Shown: positions 40,992-50,986, counted from the stretch's first letter. The stretch: DNA of 64,000 nt from Caproicibacter sp047833665 (GCA_047833665.1 CP181261.1:1116001-1180000), one strand, 5' to 3'. Translations and numbers: made by a program. Notes: generated by a model not told the origin, from the letters alone.

Positions 40992-43201
40992 ATGGCAAAA
41001 GGAACAACCGTAAGAATGTGGCGCCGCACGGTGATTGTTCTGCTGCTGATGATTGTAGTGGGATTTGGTTCTGTTGTTTTTAACTTGGCGCGGCTGCAAA
41101 TTGTCGAGGGAGAAGAACTGAAAAGACGCGCCGTTGACAATCAGGTTAAAGATACGGTTTTAACTGCTCAGCGCGGAACAATCTATGACAGAAATATGAA
41201 GGTGCTGGCTAAGAGTGCTACAGTTTGGCAGGTTGTTTTGGAACCGGCGTATATCACTGATAAAAATCGTGATTTAATAGCTACCGGTCTTTCTGAAATT
41301 CTGGACATGGATAAAAATGTCATTTTGGAACACAGTCAAAAGAAAACTTACTACGATGTTATTAAGCGCAAGGTAGAATCCGATATTAAGGATAAAATCG
41401 TAGAGTTTAAGGATAAAAACAACATCACCAACGGGATTCGTCTCATTGAGGATTACAAAAGATATTATCCATATGGAACACTTGCTTCCACTGTGCTTGG
41501 CTTTACCGGTACGGACAGCCAAGGACTTGCGGGGGTGGAAGCGGAATATGACAGTGAACTGACCGGTGTAGCCGGCAAACTGGTGACGGCTAAAAATGCT
41601 ATTGGTACTGATATGCAGTATGATTATGAACAAGAGATCCCCGCGCAGGACGGCCACAGCCTTGTCCTGACCATCGATGAAGTTGTGCAGCATATTTTGG
41701 AAAAGAATTTGGAAGAGGGGCTTATTAACAACAAGGTGCAGAACCGTGGCTGCGGTATTATTATGGATGTCAATACCGGAGCAATTCTTGCCATGGCAGT
41801 CAAAGGCGATTTTGACCCTAACGATCCGTTTACAATTGCCGATCAGGCTTTGGCGGATAAAATTGCTCAGATGCCGGACGGCGGGAAAAAACAAAAGCGC
41901 TCAGAGAAGCGCAGCAGGCACAGTGGCGCAATAAATGCGTTAGTGATACCTATCAGCCCGGTTCCGTGTTTAAAATGATTACCGGAGCTGCAGCAATGGA
42001 AGAAAATCTTGTATCGGAAAACACACTGTTCGATTGCCCCGGTTATTTAAAAATCGGTGATAGAATTATTCACGATTGGCGGCGCAGCGGCTTTGGCCAG
42101 TTGACGTTCGCGGAGGGTATTTGCCAATCGAGCAACGTTGTATTTATGAAGGTCGGCAACATGCTCGGTCCTGATTTGTTTTTTAAGTATTTTGATGCAT
42201 TCGGATTTACAACTAAAACAGGTATTGACTTGCCTGGTGAATCCAGAAGTATCTATTATACAGCAGATCAGCTTAAACCGGTTGAACTGGCCACTTCTTC
42301 CTTTGGCCAAAGCTTTACCATTACCCCAATCCAAATGATTACCGCCTGCGCGGCTGTTGCAAATGGGGGATATCTGGTACAGCCGCATGTGGTGGACCGC
42401 ATTCTGGACAGCAACGGCAATATTGTCAAAACCGCCGATACAACGCCCAAACGCCAAGTAATTTCAAATGATACATCCAGAAGAATGAGTGCTATTTTAC
42501 AGCAGGATGCTACAACCGGAACGGCAAAAAGCGGATATATCCCCGGATACAGGGTAGCTGGCAAAACGGGGACTTCCGAAAAGCAGGAAATTAAAACCAG
42601 CAAGGAATATATTGCATCCTATTGTGGTTTTGCACCGGCGGATGACCCGCAGGTTGCCATGTTGGTCTTTTACGACGAACCACACGGCAACAGCTATTAC
42701 GGAAGTTATGTTTCCGGACCGGTGTTCTTGAAAACTATGTCGGAAGTTCTTCCGTATCTTGGCGTGGAGCCAAAGTACACAGAAGAAGAAATGCAAAAGC
42801 TTGACGCACAGGCACCAAACGTGACTGGCAAAACGGTTTCAGAGGCGAAGAATGTTATTTCCGGGGCCGGCCTTACACCACAGATATACGGCGACGGAGA
42901 AACGGTTATCTCCCAAGTGCCTCAAGCGGGTAAAAGTATTCCAAAAGGCGGAAGGGTGGTCTTGTTTACAGACCAGGAGAGCCAGCAAAAAACAGTTGTT
43001 GTCCCGGACTTTGTAGGGCTTACCCTAGCACAGGTCAATGAGCGGGCCGCAGAGGCCGGTGTGAATATCAGTGTTTCCGGTGCTGCTTTGACAGGCACCA
43101 CAAACGCAGTTTCCAGTTTGCAGGATATCGAAGCGGGAACAAAGGTATCACCCGGTACGGTTGTGACGGTTTCGTTTATTGAACCCAATCAGGTGGAATA
43201 A
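40992..43201 (+). pseudogene. Class B penicillin-binding protein (SpoVD/PBP2-type) with two PASTA domains, frameshifted
   Basis: A transpeptidase for septal or spore peptidoglycan. The first frame gives the membrane anchor (about 10-35), dimerisation domain and the start of the transpeptidase domain to about residue 297 (KIAQMPDGG). The rest continues in another frame: KALREAQQAQWRNKCVSDTY, active-site SVFK, QSSN and GKTGTSE, then two PASTA repeats (about 600-735). One extra G in the GGG at 41881-41884 restores one frame of about 736 residues. The gene is probably essential, so a sequencing error is likely. Neighbours fit FtsI/SpoVD; which of the two cannot be told. Confidence 0.9.
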
Positions 43202-43222
43202 TTGATATGTGGGAGCGATTTA

Positions 43223-43762
43223 ATGATAACCACGATGAAAAAGACTTTACCTTTGTGCGTGAAAACCGTAGCGGTGGCTGAAAACAGCAACCCATCTGCG
43301 GCTTATATCAAAAATATTTTTCGTTTTTGCGGACGGGAGAATTACCGTGTTATAAAGTATGGCTGGCCTTTGCCGAAAGGAACCGTAAAACCGGTATTGC
43401 TTCTGCGTACACGTATCAGTGGGATTGACCTAAAAAAATGGGCTGTCTGTGTTGCAGAATGGGAGCTTTCCAAATATGTGCAAGGCGCAGCAAAAAGGAT
43501 TACTTTTTCACTCAAGCGGAATGACGCGGATTTTACGGCGCGAAATATACGCATCACACCAAATGGGAATGTTGCATTTGAAATTGTAGGGTTTGGTGTT
43601 ATTGGCCGGGTACGGCTGAGGGGAAGCGACTTATCCAAAGTGGAGGCTGTGTTAGCTGCAGCCTGCGCAGCTGTTGGCTGCGGAATACCATTTGCTGAAG
43701 TCTTAAGTGCTTTGAACATCAATCAGCCTGAAAAATTTTCCCTAGCCCTCAATGACGTATAA
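43223..43762 (+). CDS. Mur-ligase-like fragment protein
   Basis: 179 residues from the ATG at 43223 (in-frame TTG at 43202 possible). The segment AAKRITFSLKRNDADFTARN, then IRITPNGNVAFEIVGFG and VEAVLAAACAAVGCGIPFAE, resembles the late central domain of MurE/MurF. There AxRITF, a tip loop and an N-x-LAAxA helix carry substrate and ATP contacts. The P-loop GTNGKT domain and the C-terminal amino-acid-binding domain are both missing. The frame is open without stops. It sits exactly where murE/murF stand in other dcw clusters. It is a relic or a repurposed non-catalytic protein; catalysis is not possible as seen. Confidence 0.55.
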   Translation: MITTMKKTLPLCVKTVAVAENSNPSAAYIKNIFRFCGRENYRVIKYGWPLPKGTVKPVLLLRTRISGIDLKKWAVCVAEWELSKYVQGAAKRITFSLKRNDADFTARNIRITPNGNVAFEIVGFGVIGRVRLRGSDLSKVEAVLAAACAAVGCGIPFAEVLSALNINQPEKFSLALNDV

Positions 43763-43793
43763 ACCGAAAGGATACTTTACAGAATAAAGGTGA

Positions 43794-44810
43794 ATGAACA
43801 ATATGAATTCTTTATGGACTTTATTGGCAGCGACTATTTCGTTTGGAATCACGGCGTTGCTTGGAAAATGGATGGTGCCTTTTCTCCATCGTGTGAATTT
43901 TGGCCAAACAATACGCGATGAGGGACCATCTTGGCACAGAAAAAAGAATGGGACGCCAACCATGGGGGGATTCCTCTTTATTGTGGGAATCCTTGTAGCT
44001 GCTGCTGTTTGCTTATCGATGTACTATGGGGCTGAGGGACTGAGCGAACAGAATCTTGCGATGCGGACCAAGATTGTGGGTGGTCTGCTGATGGCTTGTG
44101 CGTTTGGTCTAATTGGCTTTTTTGATGATTATATTAAAGTGGTAAAAAAGAGAAATTTAGGACTGACTGTTCGGCAGAAACTTGTTCTTCAGTTTCTTGT
44201 TGCGGGGGGATATCTTTACACACTTTACCGGTTCGGCACGGGTTCTGTTACACTGATACCGTTTGTCGGCGGGGTAAATTTGGGCGTTTGGTACTGGATT
44301 TGTTCCCTCTTTGGAATTGTCGGCATGGTCAATGCTGTTAATTTTACAGATGGAATCGATGGTCTGAATGCATCTGTAACTTTTTTTGCTTGTGCTGCTT
44401 TCATGATTATCTCCGGTGTTTTGAGGTTGGCACCCGTGGGCATTGTATCTGCAGCCGCAGCGGGAGGCTGTTTGGGATTTTTGGTGTGGAATTTTAATCC
44501 TGCAAAGGTATTTATGGGGGATACAGGCTCCCTCTTTCTTGGCGGATTGGTCTGCGCACTGGGTTTTAATTTAAGTGCACCCATTTTGATTCTTCTAATT
44601 GGCATTGTTTATATTGCAGAAATTTTGTCCGTTGTTCTGCAGGTTTCTTATTTTAAAGTGACACACGGAAAACGCCTGTTTAAAATGAGCCCGATTCATC
44701 ACCATTTTGAATTGTGCGGTTGGAGTGAAGTGAAAATCTGCATAGTTTTCAGTGCAGTAACAGCATTTTTCGGTGCAATTTCCGTTTTGCTTGCTTTATA
44801 TGAATTTTAA
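43794..44810 (+). CDS. mraY: Phospho-N-acetylmuramoyl-pentapeptide-transferase MraY
   Basis: 338 residues, ten membrane segments. Conserved loops: GPSWHRKKNGTPTMGGFLFI (about 44-63), LIGFFDDYIKVVKKRNLGLT (about 104-123, with the DD pair), NFTDGIDGLNA (about 182), FMGDTGSLFLGG (about 238) and the histidine loop SPIHHHFELCGW (about 301). It makes lipid I at the membrane. A second ATG at 43803 has similar merit as the start. Confidence 0.96.
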   Translation: MNNMNSLWTLLAATISFGITALLGKWMVPFLHRVNFGQTIRDEGPSWHRKKNGTPTMGGFLFIVGILVAAAVCLSMYYGAEGLSEQNLAMRTKIVGGLLMACAFGLIGFFDDYIKVVKKRNLGLTVRQKLVLQFLVAGGYLYTLYRFGTGSVTLIPFVGGVNLGVWYWICSLFGIVGMVNAVNFTDGIDGLNASVTFFACAAFMIISGVLRLAPVGIVSAAAAGGCLGFLVWNFNPAKVFMGDTGSLFLGGLVCALGFNLSAPILILLIGIVYIAEILSVVLQVSYFKVTHGKRLFKMSPIHHHFELCGWSEVKICIVFSAVTAFFGAISVLLALYEF

Positions 44811-44890
44811 CCGCCCCACAGGAAATGACAGATTCGGCGGCGGGGTTGTGCTTCAATAATATGTAACGCGGAAAGGAGGCGACAATCGTA

Positions 44891-46129
44891 GTGAAAAAAC
44901 AAACCAATGTCACTCCAATGCCGAAAAGTGCAGTGAAACGCCCCACCGGCGATATTCGCGCGGCCACTGCATATGGGAAAAGAGTAAAGAAAAAGTTTCG
45001 CATTTTTTCGGTGCGTTCCGGAATGGATTTGCCTTTTTTGTTTCTTGTGCTGGTTTTACTGATCATTGGGTTGATTATGATGTTTTCCGCCAGTTACGCC
45101 AATGCTTTTTACCGCCATAATGGCAACAGCTATTTTTTCATTAGCAAGCAGGCGGTTTTTGCATTGATGGGCGTTATCATTATGATTGCCGTTTCCTATT
45201 TTGATTACCATCATTTCCATGAGCTTGCTATTCCGATTTTGCTTATTTCCTATGCACTGTTGGTATTGGTGCGCTTTATGCCTGCAATCAGCGGCGTACA
45301 CCGTTGGATTAGCCTTGGACCATTTGGACAGTTTCAGCCTTCTGAAATTGCCAAATTTTCCATTGTTCTTATTTTCGCACATCTTATCTCCCTGAATTTT
45401 AACCGAATGGGAACATTTCGATACGGGGTGCTTCCCTATGCGCTGATACTTGGAATGACAGCAGCGCTTTTGATGTGGGAACCTCATGTTTCCGCAACCG
45501 TTATTATCACTCTGCTCGGTGGCGTGATGCTGTTCATCGGCGGGGTAAAACTGCGCTGGTTTGTGGGTGCATTCAGCCTTTTGGGCGCGGGCGTTGCATA
45601 CCTTGTGCTTTTTGCGAAAGAATTTTCATATGCGAATGACCGCATTATCGCATGGCTGGATCCTTTTTCCAATGCGACACCGGAGCTGATTGCAGATACA
45701 TGGCAGACACGGCAGTCTTTGTATGCCATTGGTTCCGGCGGACTGCTTGGTTTAGGTTTAGGGCAGTCGCGCCAGAAGTTTTTGTACCTGCCGGAACCGC
45801 AGAATGATTTTGTTTTCGCCATTGTCTGCGAAGAGCTGGGATTTATCGGTGCTCTGATTATTATCATTCTGTTTGCCATGCTTATTTGGCGCGGGATTAA
45901 CATCTCTTTGCATGCAAAGGATAAATTTGGCATGTTGCTTGGAATTGGAATCGTGGTGCAGGTCGGACTTCAGGTTATTCTGAATATTGCCGTTGTTACG
46001 AATACGATTCCAAACACCGGTATCAGTTTGCCGTTTTTCAGTTACGGCGGCACTTCTCTTGTCATACTTCTGGCTGAAATGGGAATTGTGTTGTCAATTT
46101 CACGCACAGCAGCCATAGAAAAAATATAA
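44891..46129 (+). CDS. ftsW: Lipid II polymerase FtsW (SEDS family)
   Basis: 412 residues from a GTG behind AAAGGAGG. A basic cytoplasmic start is followed by ten membrane segments with SEDS blocks GVHRWISLGPFGQFQPSEIA (about 136-155) and NTIPNTGISLPFFSYGGTS (about 370). FtsW polymerises lipid II at the septum with its partner PBP, here the frameshifted PBP upstream. murD, usually in front of ftsW, is absent. Confidence 0.95.
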   Translation: MKKQTNVTPMPKSAVKRPTGDIRAATAYGKRVKKKFRIFSVRSGMDLPFLFLVLVLLIIGLIMMFSASYANAFYRHNGNSYFFISKQAVFALMGVIIMIAVSYFDYHHFHELAIPILLISYALLVLVRFMPAISGVHRWISLGPFGQFQPSEIAKFSIVLIFAHLISLNFNRMGTFRYGVLPYALILGMTAALLMWEPHVSATVIITLLGGVMLFIGGVKLRWFVGAFSLLGAGVAYLVLFAKEFSYANDRIIAWLDPFSNATPELIADTWQTRQSLYAIGSGGLLGLGLGQSRQKFLYLPEPQNDFVFAIVCEELGFIGALIIIILFAMLIWRGINISLHAKDKFGMLLGIGIVVQVGLQVILNIAVVTNTIPNTGISLPFFSYGGTSLVILLAEMGIVLSISRTAAIEKI

Positions 46130-46144
46130 AAATGGGGTACTGTA

Positions 46145-47275
46145 ATGAAGATTCTGTTTGCCGGCGGAGGTACGGCCGGTCACATTAACCCGGCGCTTGC
46201 TATCGCCGGATACATAAAAGAAAAAGAGCCGGATGTACAGATTTTGTATGTTGGAGCAAAAGGGGGCATGGAAGAACGCCTTGTCCCTTCGGCAGGATAT
46301 GACTTTAACAGTATTACAATCTCGGGCTTTCAGCGCAGTTTGAGCTTTAAAAATCTTGTGCGGAATGGAAAAACAGTCATTCGGCTGTTTACTTCCACAT
46401 TGGAAGCCCGCCGGATTATCCGCGAATTTAAGCCGGATATCTGCGTCGGGACGGGCGGCTATGTGGCTGGCCCCGTCATCCGTGAAGCGATGCGCATGGG
46501 TATCCCGTCCGTTATCCACGAGCAAAACGCATATCCGGGAGTTACCAATAAAATGCTGTCAAAGCGTGCGAACCGGACTATGCTTGCCGTCGCGGATGCC
46601 CAGAAGCATTTAAGCCCGTCCGCTCGCTGCGTGCTGACGGGAAATCCGGTTCGGCAGGAAATCGTTCGGGCGGATCGGAAGATGGCGAGAAAAAAGCTGG
46701 GGTTGGATTCCCGACCGATGATTTTGTCATTTGGCGGAAGTTTAGGTGCAAGAAAAATCAACGAAGCGGTGGCAGATCTTCTGGTTCAGAGCGCTAAAAG
46801 CGGACAGTTTCAGCATATCCATGGATATGGCCAGTGGGGGAAATGGTTTCCCGACCTTTTAAAGGAAAAAGGGGTGGATGTAAAAAAGCATAAGGAATTG
46901 GATATCAGGGAGTATATCAACAATATGCCGGACTGCCTTGCCGCTGCGGACCTTGTTATCTGCCGTGCTGGAGCGATTACCCTGAGTGAGCTGCAGGCCG
47001 TCGGAAGGGCATCCATTCTGATTCCGTCTCCGAATGTGGCGGAAAACCACCAGTTTCACAATGCCATGGCGTTGGTGGAACGCGGCGCGGCGGAAATTTT
47101 GGAGGAAAAAAATTTATCCGGGGAATCGTTATGCCGCAAGGTACAGGAATTATTTTCACAGCCGGGAAAAATTGAAACCCTTGCAGAAAACGCGAAAAAA
47201 ATGGCGATATTGGATTCTTGTGAAAGAATTTACAGGGTTATAAAGGAAGTTCTCCACGAGCCGCCTGCGGGGTGA
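46145..47275 (+). CDS. murG: Lipid II synthase MurG
   Basis: 376 residues. The N-terminal glycine loop FAGGGTAGHINPALAI (about 4-19), IHEQNAYPGVTNKML (about 124) and the donor-binding block RAGAITLSELQAVGRASILI (about 277) are typical of this GT-B enzyme. It adds GlcNAc from UDP-GlcNAc to lipid I at the inner membrane face. Confidence 0.97.
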   Translation: MKILFAGGGTAGHINPALAIAGYIKEKEPDVQILYVGAKGGMEERLVPSAGYDFNSITISGFQRSLSFKNLVRNGKTVIRLFTSTLEARRIIREFKPDICVGTGGYVAGPVIREAMRMGIPSVIHEQNAYPGVTNKMLSKRANRTMLAVADAQKHLSPSARCVLTGNPVRQEIVRADRKMARKKLGLDSRPMILSFGGSLGARKINEAVADLLVQSAKSGQFQHIHGYGQWGKWFPDLLKEKGVDVKKHKELDIREYINNMPDCLAAADLVICRAGAITLSELQAVGRASILIPSPNVAENHQFHNAMALVERGAAEILEEKNLSGESLCRKVQELFSQPGKIETLAENAKKMAILDSCERIYRVIKEVLHEPPAG

Positions 47276-47289
47276 TTCGTCACCGCAAT

Positions 47290-47328
47290 CCCCCAAATCG
47301 CATAATATGTTAACAGATTATTTGGGGG
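47290..47328 (+). promoter_or_regulatory. Hairpin covering the murA ribosome-binding site
   Basis: CCCCCAAAT (47290-47298) pairs perfectly with ATTTGGGGG (47320-47328). The right arm is the G-rich ribosome site 8 bases before the murA ATG, so the stem would block translation. It has no T-run, so it is not a simple terminator. Confidence 0.6.
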
Positions 47329-47335
47329 TGTTGCT

Positions 47336-48589
47336 ATGTCAAAGCTGCTGATACATGGCACCAGAAAGTTGGAAGGCGAAGTGCAAATCCACGGCGCTAA
47401 AAACAGTACGCTGCCTCTTATGGCTGCTTCGCTGTTGTGTGAAGGAAAATGTGTTCTACATAACTGCCCTGCGCTGTCGGATGTGGACACAGCTATTAAA
47501 ATTTTGCGGCATCTTGGTTGTACAGTGGAACGCACTGCCGGGGATGTTGTTATTGATCCACTCTCCGTAAGTCATTATGATATCCCCGACCACTTAATGC
47601 GCGAAATGCGCTCATCCATTATTTTCCTCGGTGCCATTGTCAGCCGGCTGGAGCGGGCGGTTTTATCGTTCCCGGGCGGATGTGAGTTAGGGCCGCGTCC
47701 GATTGATCTGCACCTTTCTTCCCTGCGGAAAATGGGTGTCGTCATTAACGAAGACCATGGATGTTTGGATTGTACTGTTCCGCATGGCATAAAAGGAACT
47801 GTTATCAATCTGTCTTTTCCCAGCGTTGGCGCCACGGAGAATATTATCATAGCCGCTTGTTTGGCGAAAGGGAAAACCGTTATCAACAATGCTGCCAGAG
47901 AACCTGAAATTTCAGATCTTGCCGATTTTTTAAATGCCGCCGGCGCCAATATTCAAGGTGCAGGCAACAGCACAATCTATATTGATGGCGTTGATTATCT
48001 GGGCGGCTGCGAACATGTCGTCATACCGGATCGCATTGCAGCAGCCACTTTTATGACGGCCGCGGCAATTACCGGCAGCACGCTGACTGTTTCCAATGTG
48101 ATTCCCGAACATTTAGCTCCTGTGTTGCCGGCCTTTGAAGAAAGCGGATGTCAAATTGATCTGTCTGAAAATGCGGTTCGCATTTCTGCACCTAAGCGTT
48201 TACACCGCCTAAAAAGTGTCAGAACGATGCCTTATCCGGGTTTTCCAACGGATGCGCAAGCTCCGATGATGGCGATGACAACTGTAGCGGAAGGTACCAG
48301 CATGTTTGTGGAAAATATTTTTGAAAGCCGATATAAACATGTGGGGGAACTTCTTCGGCTTGGCGCGAATATCAAGGTAGAAGGCCGCGTTGCGGTTGTA
48401 GAAGGCGTGAAACATCTGTCAGGGGCAGCGGTCGAAGCGTCGGATCTGCGGGGTGGAGCGGCGTTGGTGGTTGCCGGTTTGGCTGCGCAGGGTACGACGG
48501 AAGTTTATGGCCTGCATCATTTGGATCGCGGCTATGAATGCATCGAAGACAATCTTGCCCGCCTTGGGGCGGATATTAAGCGCGTTTAG
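47336..48589 (+). CDS. murA: UDP-N-acetylglucosamine 1-carboxyvinyltransferase MurA
   Basis: 417 residues, EPSP-synthase fold. HGAKNSTLPLMAASLL (about 16) holds the conserved Lys-Asn. The catalytic cysteine lies in the loop PGGCELGPRPIDLH (about 112-125), so the fosfomycin-binding Cys is present. It carries out the first committed step of peptidoglycan synthesis. Position in the dcw cluster after murG is common in Clostridia. Confidence 0.96.
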   Translation: MSKLLIHGTRKLEGEVQIHGAKNSTLPLMAASLLCEGKCVLHNCPALSDVDTAIKILRHLGCTVERTAGDVVIDPLSVSHYDIPDHLMREMRSSIIFLGAIVSRLERAVLSFPGGCELGPRPIDLHLSSLRKMGVVINEDHGCLDCTVPHGIKGTVINLSFPSVGATENIIIAACLAKGKTVINNAAREPEISDLADFLNAAGANIQGAGNSTIYIDGVDYLGGCEHVVIPDRIAAATFMTAAAITGSTLTVSNVIPEHLAPVLPAFEESGCQIDLSENAVRISAPKRLHRLKSVRTMPYPGFPTDAQAPMMAMTTVAEGTSMFVENIFESRYKHVGELLRLGANIKVEGRVAVVEGVKHLSGAAVEASDLRGGAALVVAGLAAQGTTEVYGLHHLDRGYECIEDNLARLGADIKRV

Positions 48590-48613
48590 TTTTTCCGGAA
48601 GGAACAAGAAAAT

Positions 48614-49486
48614 ATGAAGAATTCAAAAAATCCGCGGTATGCAACGTACACAGAGAACAACAGAACATACAGACCTGCTCGGAAGGCAGCATCTCCTCTA
48701 AGACCTTCCCGAGCCGGAGTCCGTGCGGCGAATAGACGCAGGCGACGGCGAAGAGCGCTGTTGATTTTTTATATTTTTCTGTTTTTGGCAGTCCTTTTTG
48801 CCGCCGTCGCCGTGTCACTTACAGTGTTGTTTCAAATAGATTCCATACAAGTCAGCGGAACTTCAAAATACTCACAGGAGCAGATTATCAATGCCTGCGG
48901 CATTAAAAAGGGAGAAAATCTCTTTCTTGCGGACACCAAACAGGCGGAGCAGCGGATACAGAGCCAACTGCCCTATATCGGTTCGGTACAAGTCAGGCGG
49001 CAATTGCCGGCTAAAATACATATTGAAGTGACTCCGGCCAAAGTGTGTGGTGCATTGGAATACTCGGAACAATATGCAATTATGAGTGATGATTTCAGAA
49101 TTTTGGAAGTGACGGACAAGCTGCCTGAAAACTGTCCGCTCATTAAAGGAATTGAGCTGAAAAATCCAAAAGTGGGCGCTGAGGCCGAGTTTGCAGACAG
49201 CTCCATTAAAACCTGTTTTATGGAGGTTATCAAGGCGTTAAACGAGAACGGACTTACAAAAATCACAGGTATGGATTTTTCTTCCACGTCCAAAATTTTG
49301 GTGGATTATGACGGGAGGGTGACAATCAATTTAGGAATGCCCTCGGGACTCGATTATAAAATCCGATATGCCAAGGCATTGTTTGATTCCGGAAAAATTC
49401 AGGATACGGAGATGGGAATGTTGAACCTTTCCACTGTGGAAGAAAACGATACCGCCTACTTTGACCCGGTTACTGGATCGTCGTAA
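48614..49486 (+). CDS. ftsQ: Cell division protein FtsQ/DivIB
   Basis: 290 residues: an Arg-rich cytoplasmic tail, one membrane segment (LLIFYIFLFLAVLFAAVAVS, about 49-68), then a POTRA domain (FQIDSIQVSGTSKYSQEQII, about 74) and the beta domain. It recruits and regulates FtsW and its PBP at the septum. It is 24 bp behind murA. Confidence 0.9.
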   Translation: MKNSKNPRYATYTENNRTYRPARKAASPLRPSRAGVRAANRRRRRRRALLIFYIFLFLAVLFAAVAVSLTVLFQIDSIQVSGTSKYSQEQIINACGIKKGENLFLADTKQAEQRIQSQLPYIGSVQVRRQLPAKIHIEVTPAKVCGALEYSEQYAIMSDDFRILEVTDKLPENCPLIKGIELKNPKVGAEAEFADSSIKTCFMEVIKALNENGLTKITGMDFSSTSKILVDYDGRVTINLGMPSGLDYKIRYAKALFDSGKIQDTEMGMLNLSTVEENDTAYFDPVTGSS

Positions 49487-49531
49487 GGAAAGTTTATATT
49501 GATTTATTTGAATTATTTGGAAAAATATTTA

Positions 49532-49559
49532 TTGAAATTATGCCTAAATCGTGTATAAT
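49532..49559 (+). promoter_or_regulatory. Probable ftsZ promoter
   Basis: TTGAAA (49532-49537) and a perfect TATAAT (49554-49559) with a 16-bp spacer, about 90 bp upstream of ftsZ. Confidence 0.7.
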
Positions 49560-49648
49560 ATTTTAATATGGGACGATATAAAAATTAGGATGTTTACGAT
49601 ATAGGCGGTGGCATAAAATTAGGAATTGTTTAAGGGGGATTGCGGCAC

Positions 49649-50746
49649 ATGCCTTTTGAAATTGAAAATGATTTTGACAATCTTGTTCAAATAAAAGTTA
49701 TCGGAGTTGGTGGCGGCGGCGGCAACGCGGTTGACCGCATGGTTTCCATGGGTGTGCAGGGCGTTGAATTTATCAGTGTTAATACGGACAGGCAGGCTTT
49801 GTACCGCTCAAAAGCTACACAAAAAATTCAGATTGGAGAAAAAGTAACGCATGGCAAGGGTGCAGGCTCTAATCCGGAAATGGGGCAGAAAGCCGCGGAT
49901 GAAAGCCGTGAAGCCATAGCCGCGGCTATCCGAGGCAGCGATATGGTTTTTGTGACAGCCGGCATGGGAGGAGGAACCGGAACGGGTGCCGCTCCGATTG
50001 TAGCCGAAATCGCCCATGATATGGGTGTGTTAACCGTCGGGATTGTGACAAAGCCTTTTGAATTTGAAGGAAGGCGCCGCATGGAGCAGGCGGAAAATGG
50101 CATTACAGCCCTTCGGGAACATGTGGATTCGCTGGTTGTTATTCCGAACGAACGTCTGAAACTGGTCAGTGAACAGCGCATTACTTTGCTCAATGCGTTT
50201 TCCATTGCGGATGACGTTCTGCGGCAGGGGGTACAGAGTATTTCTGACCTTATTAAATTACCGGGTCTTGTCAATTTGGATTTTGCAGACGTTACCGCTG
50301 TGATGAAAGATGCCGGTTATGCGCATATGGGTGTGGGACGGGCTTCCGGTAAGGATAAAGCGGAAGAGGCCGCTAACATGGCTATCTCTAGTCCGTTGCT
50401 GGAAACCGCCATTAACGGTGCGAAAGGTGTTATTATCAATATCACTTCTTCGCCGGATATTGGATTGGATGAAATTGAAGCTGCTTCCTCTATGATTTCA
50501 TCTCAGGCTCACGAGGACGCTAATATCATTTGGGGTGCCGCGTTTGATGAAAATATGGATGATGAAATGAGCGTAACCGTTATTGCAACCGGTTTTCCGA
50601 CTGCTTCTGGTGAAGCAAATACAGTGTCTCCTCCTCAGGAAAAGAAGGATGATGATCACAAGGAGCGGGCAGCCGCCAACGAGAACAACTCTTTTGAGGA
50701 CGACGACTTTACAGATATCATGCAGATTTTTAACCGAAAATCCTAA
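49649..50746 (+). CDS. ftsZ: Cell division protein FtsZ
   Basis: 365 residues from the ATG at 49649 (in-frame TTG at 49640 lies too close to the GGGGGA site). The tubulin signature AGMGGGTGTGAAPIVAEIAH (about 104-123) and VIGVGGGGGNAVDRM (about 18) are present. The flexible linker ends in the partner-binding peptide DDFTDIMQIFNRKS. It forms the Z-ring. It has its own promoter and terminator, so its level can differ from the rest of the cluster. No ftsA precedes it. Confidence 0.97.
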   Translation: MPFEIENDFDNLVQIKVIGVGGGGGNAVDRMVSMGVQGVEFISVNTDRQALYRSKATQKIQIGEKVTHGKGAGSNPEMGQKAADESREAIAAAIRGSDMVFVTAGMGGGTGTGAAPIVAEIAHDMGVLTVGIVTKPFEFEGRRRMEQAENGITALREHVDSLVVIPNERLKLVSEQRITLLNAFSIADDVLRQGVQSISDLIKLPGLVNLDFADVTAVMKDAGYAHMGVGRASGKDKAEEAANMAISSPLLETAINGAKGVIINITSSPDIGLDEIEAASSMISSQAHEDANIIWGAAFDENMDDEMSVTVIATGFPTASGEANTVSPPQEKKDDDHKERAAANENNSFEDDDFTDIMQIFNRKS

Positions 50747-50762
50747 ATTACATATTTTCCTA

Positions 50763-50794
50763 AAAGGCAGATTCCGCGGGAATCTGCCTTTTTT
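50763..50794 (+). terminator. Terminator after ftsZ
   Basis: AAAGGCAGATTC and GAATCTGCCTTT pair around CGCGG and are followed by a T-run. Confidence 0.92.
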
Positions 50795-50986
50795 GTATGT
50801 CCTTTCAGGACTAGGAGGGCGGTTTTAAATTTTCTTTCCAAATGCTGGGTATTTCATGATGCTTATCATAACATAATAATGAATGTGCATTTTTTAGCAA
50901 AATCGCTTAAAATCAAACAAATATGACTTATAGAGATGTTTTTAGACCTGTACGAAAAAATACACCCGAAAATATCGTCTGCGCTC

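Noticed and set aside
43202..43762. Calling the fragment a functional murE or murF
   Set aside because: There is no P-loop GTNGKT and no C-terminal ligase domain, so catalysis cannot be supported.
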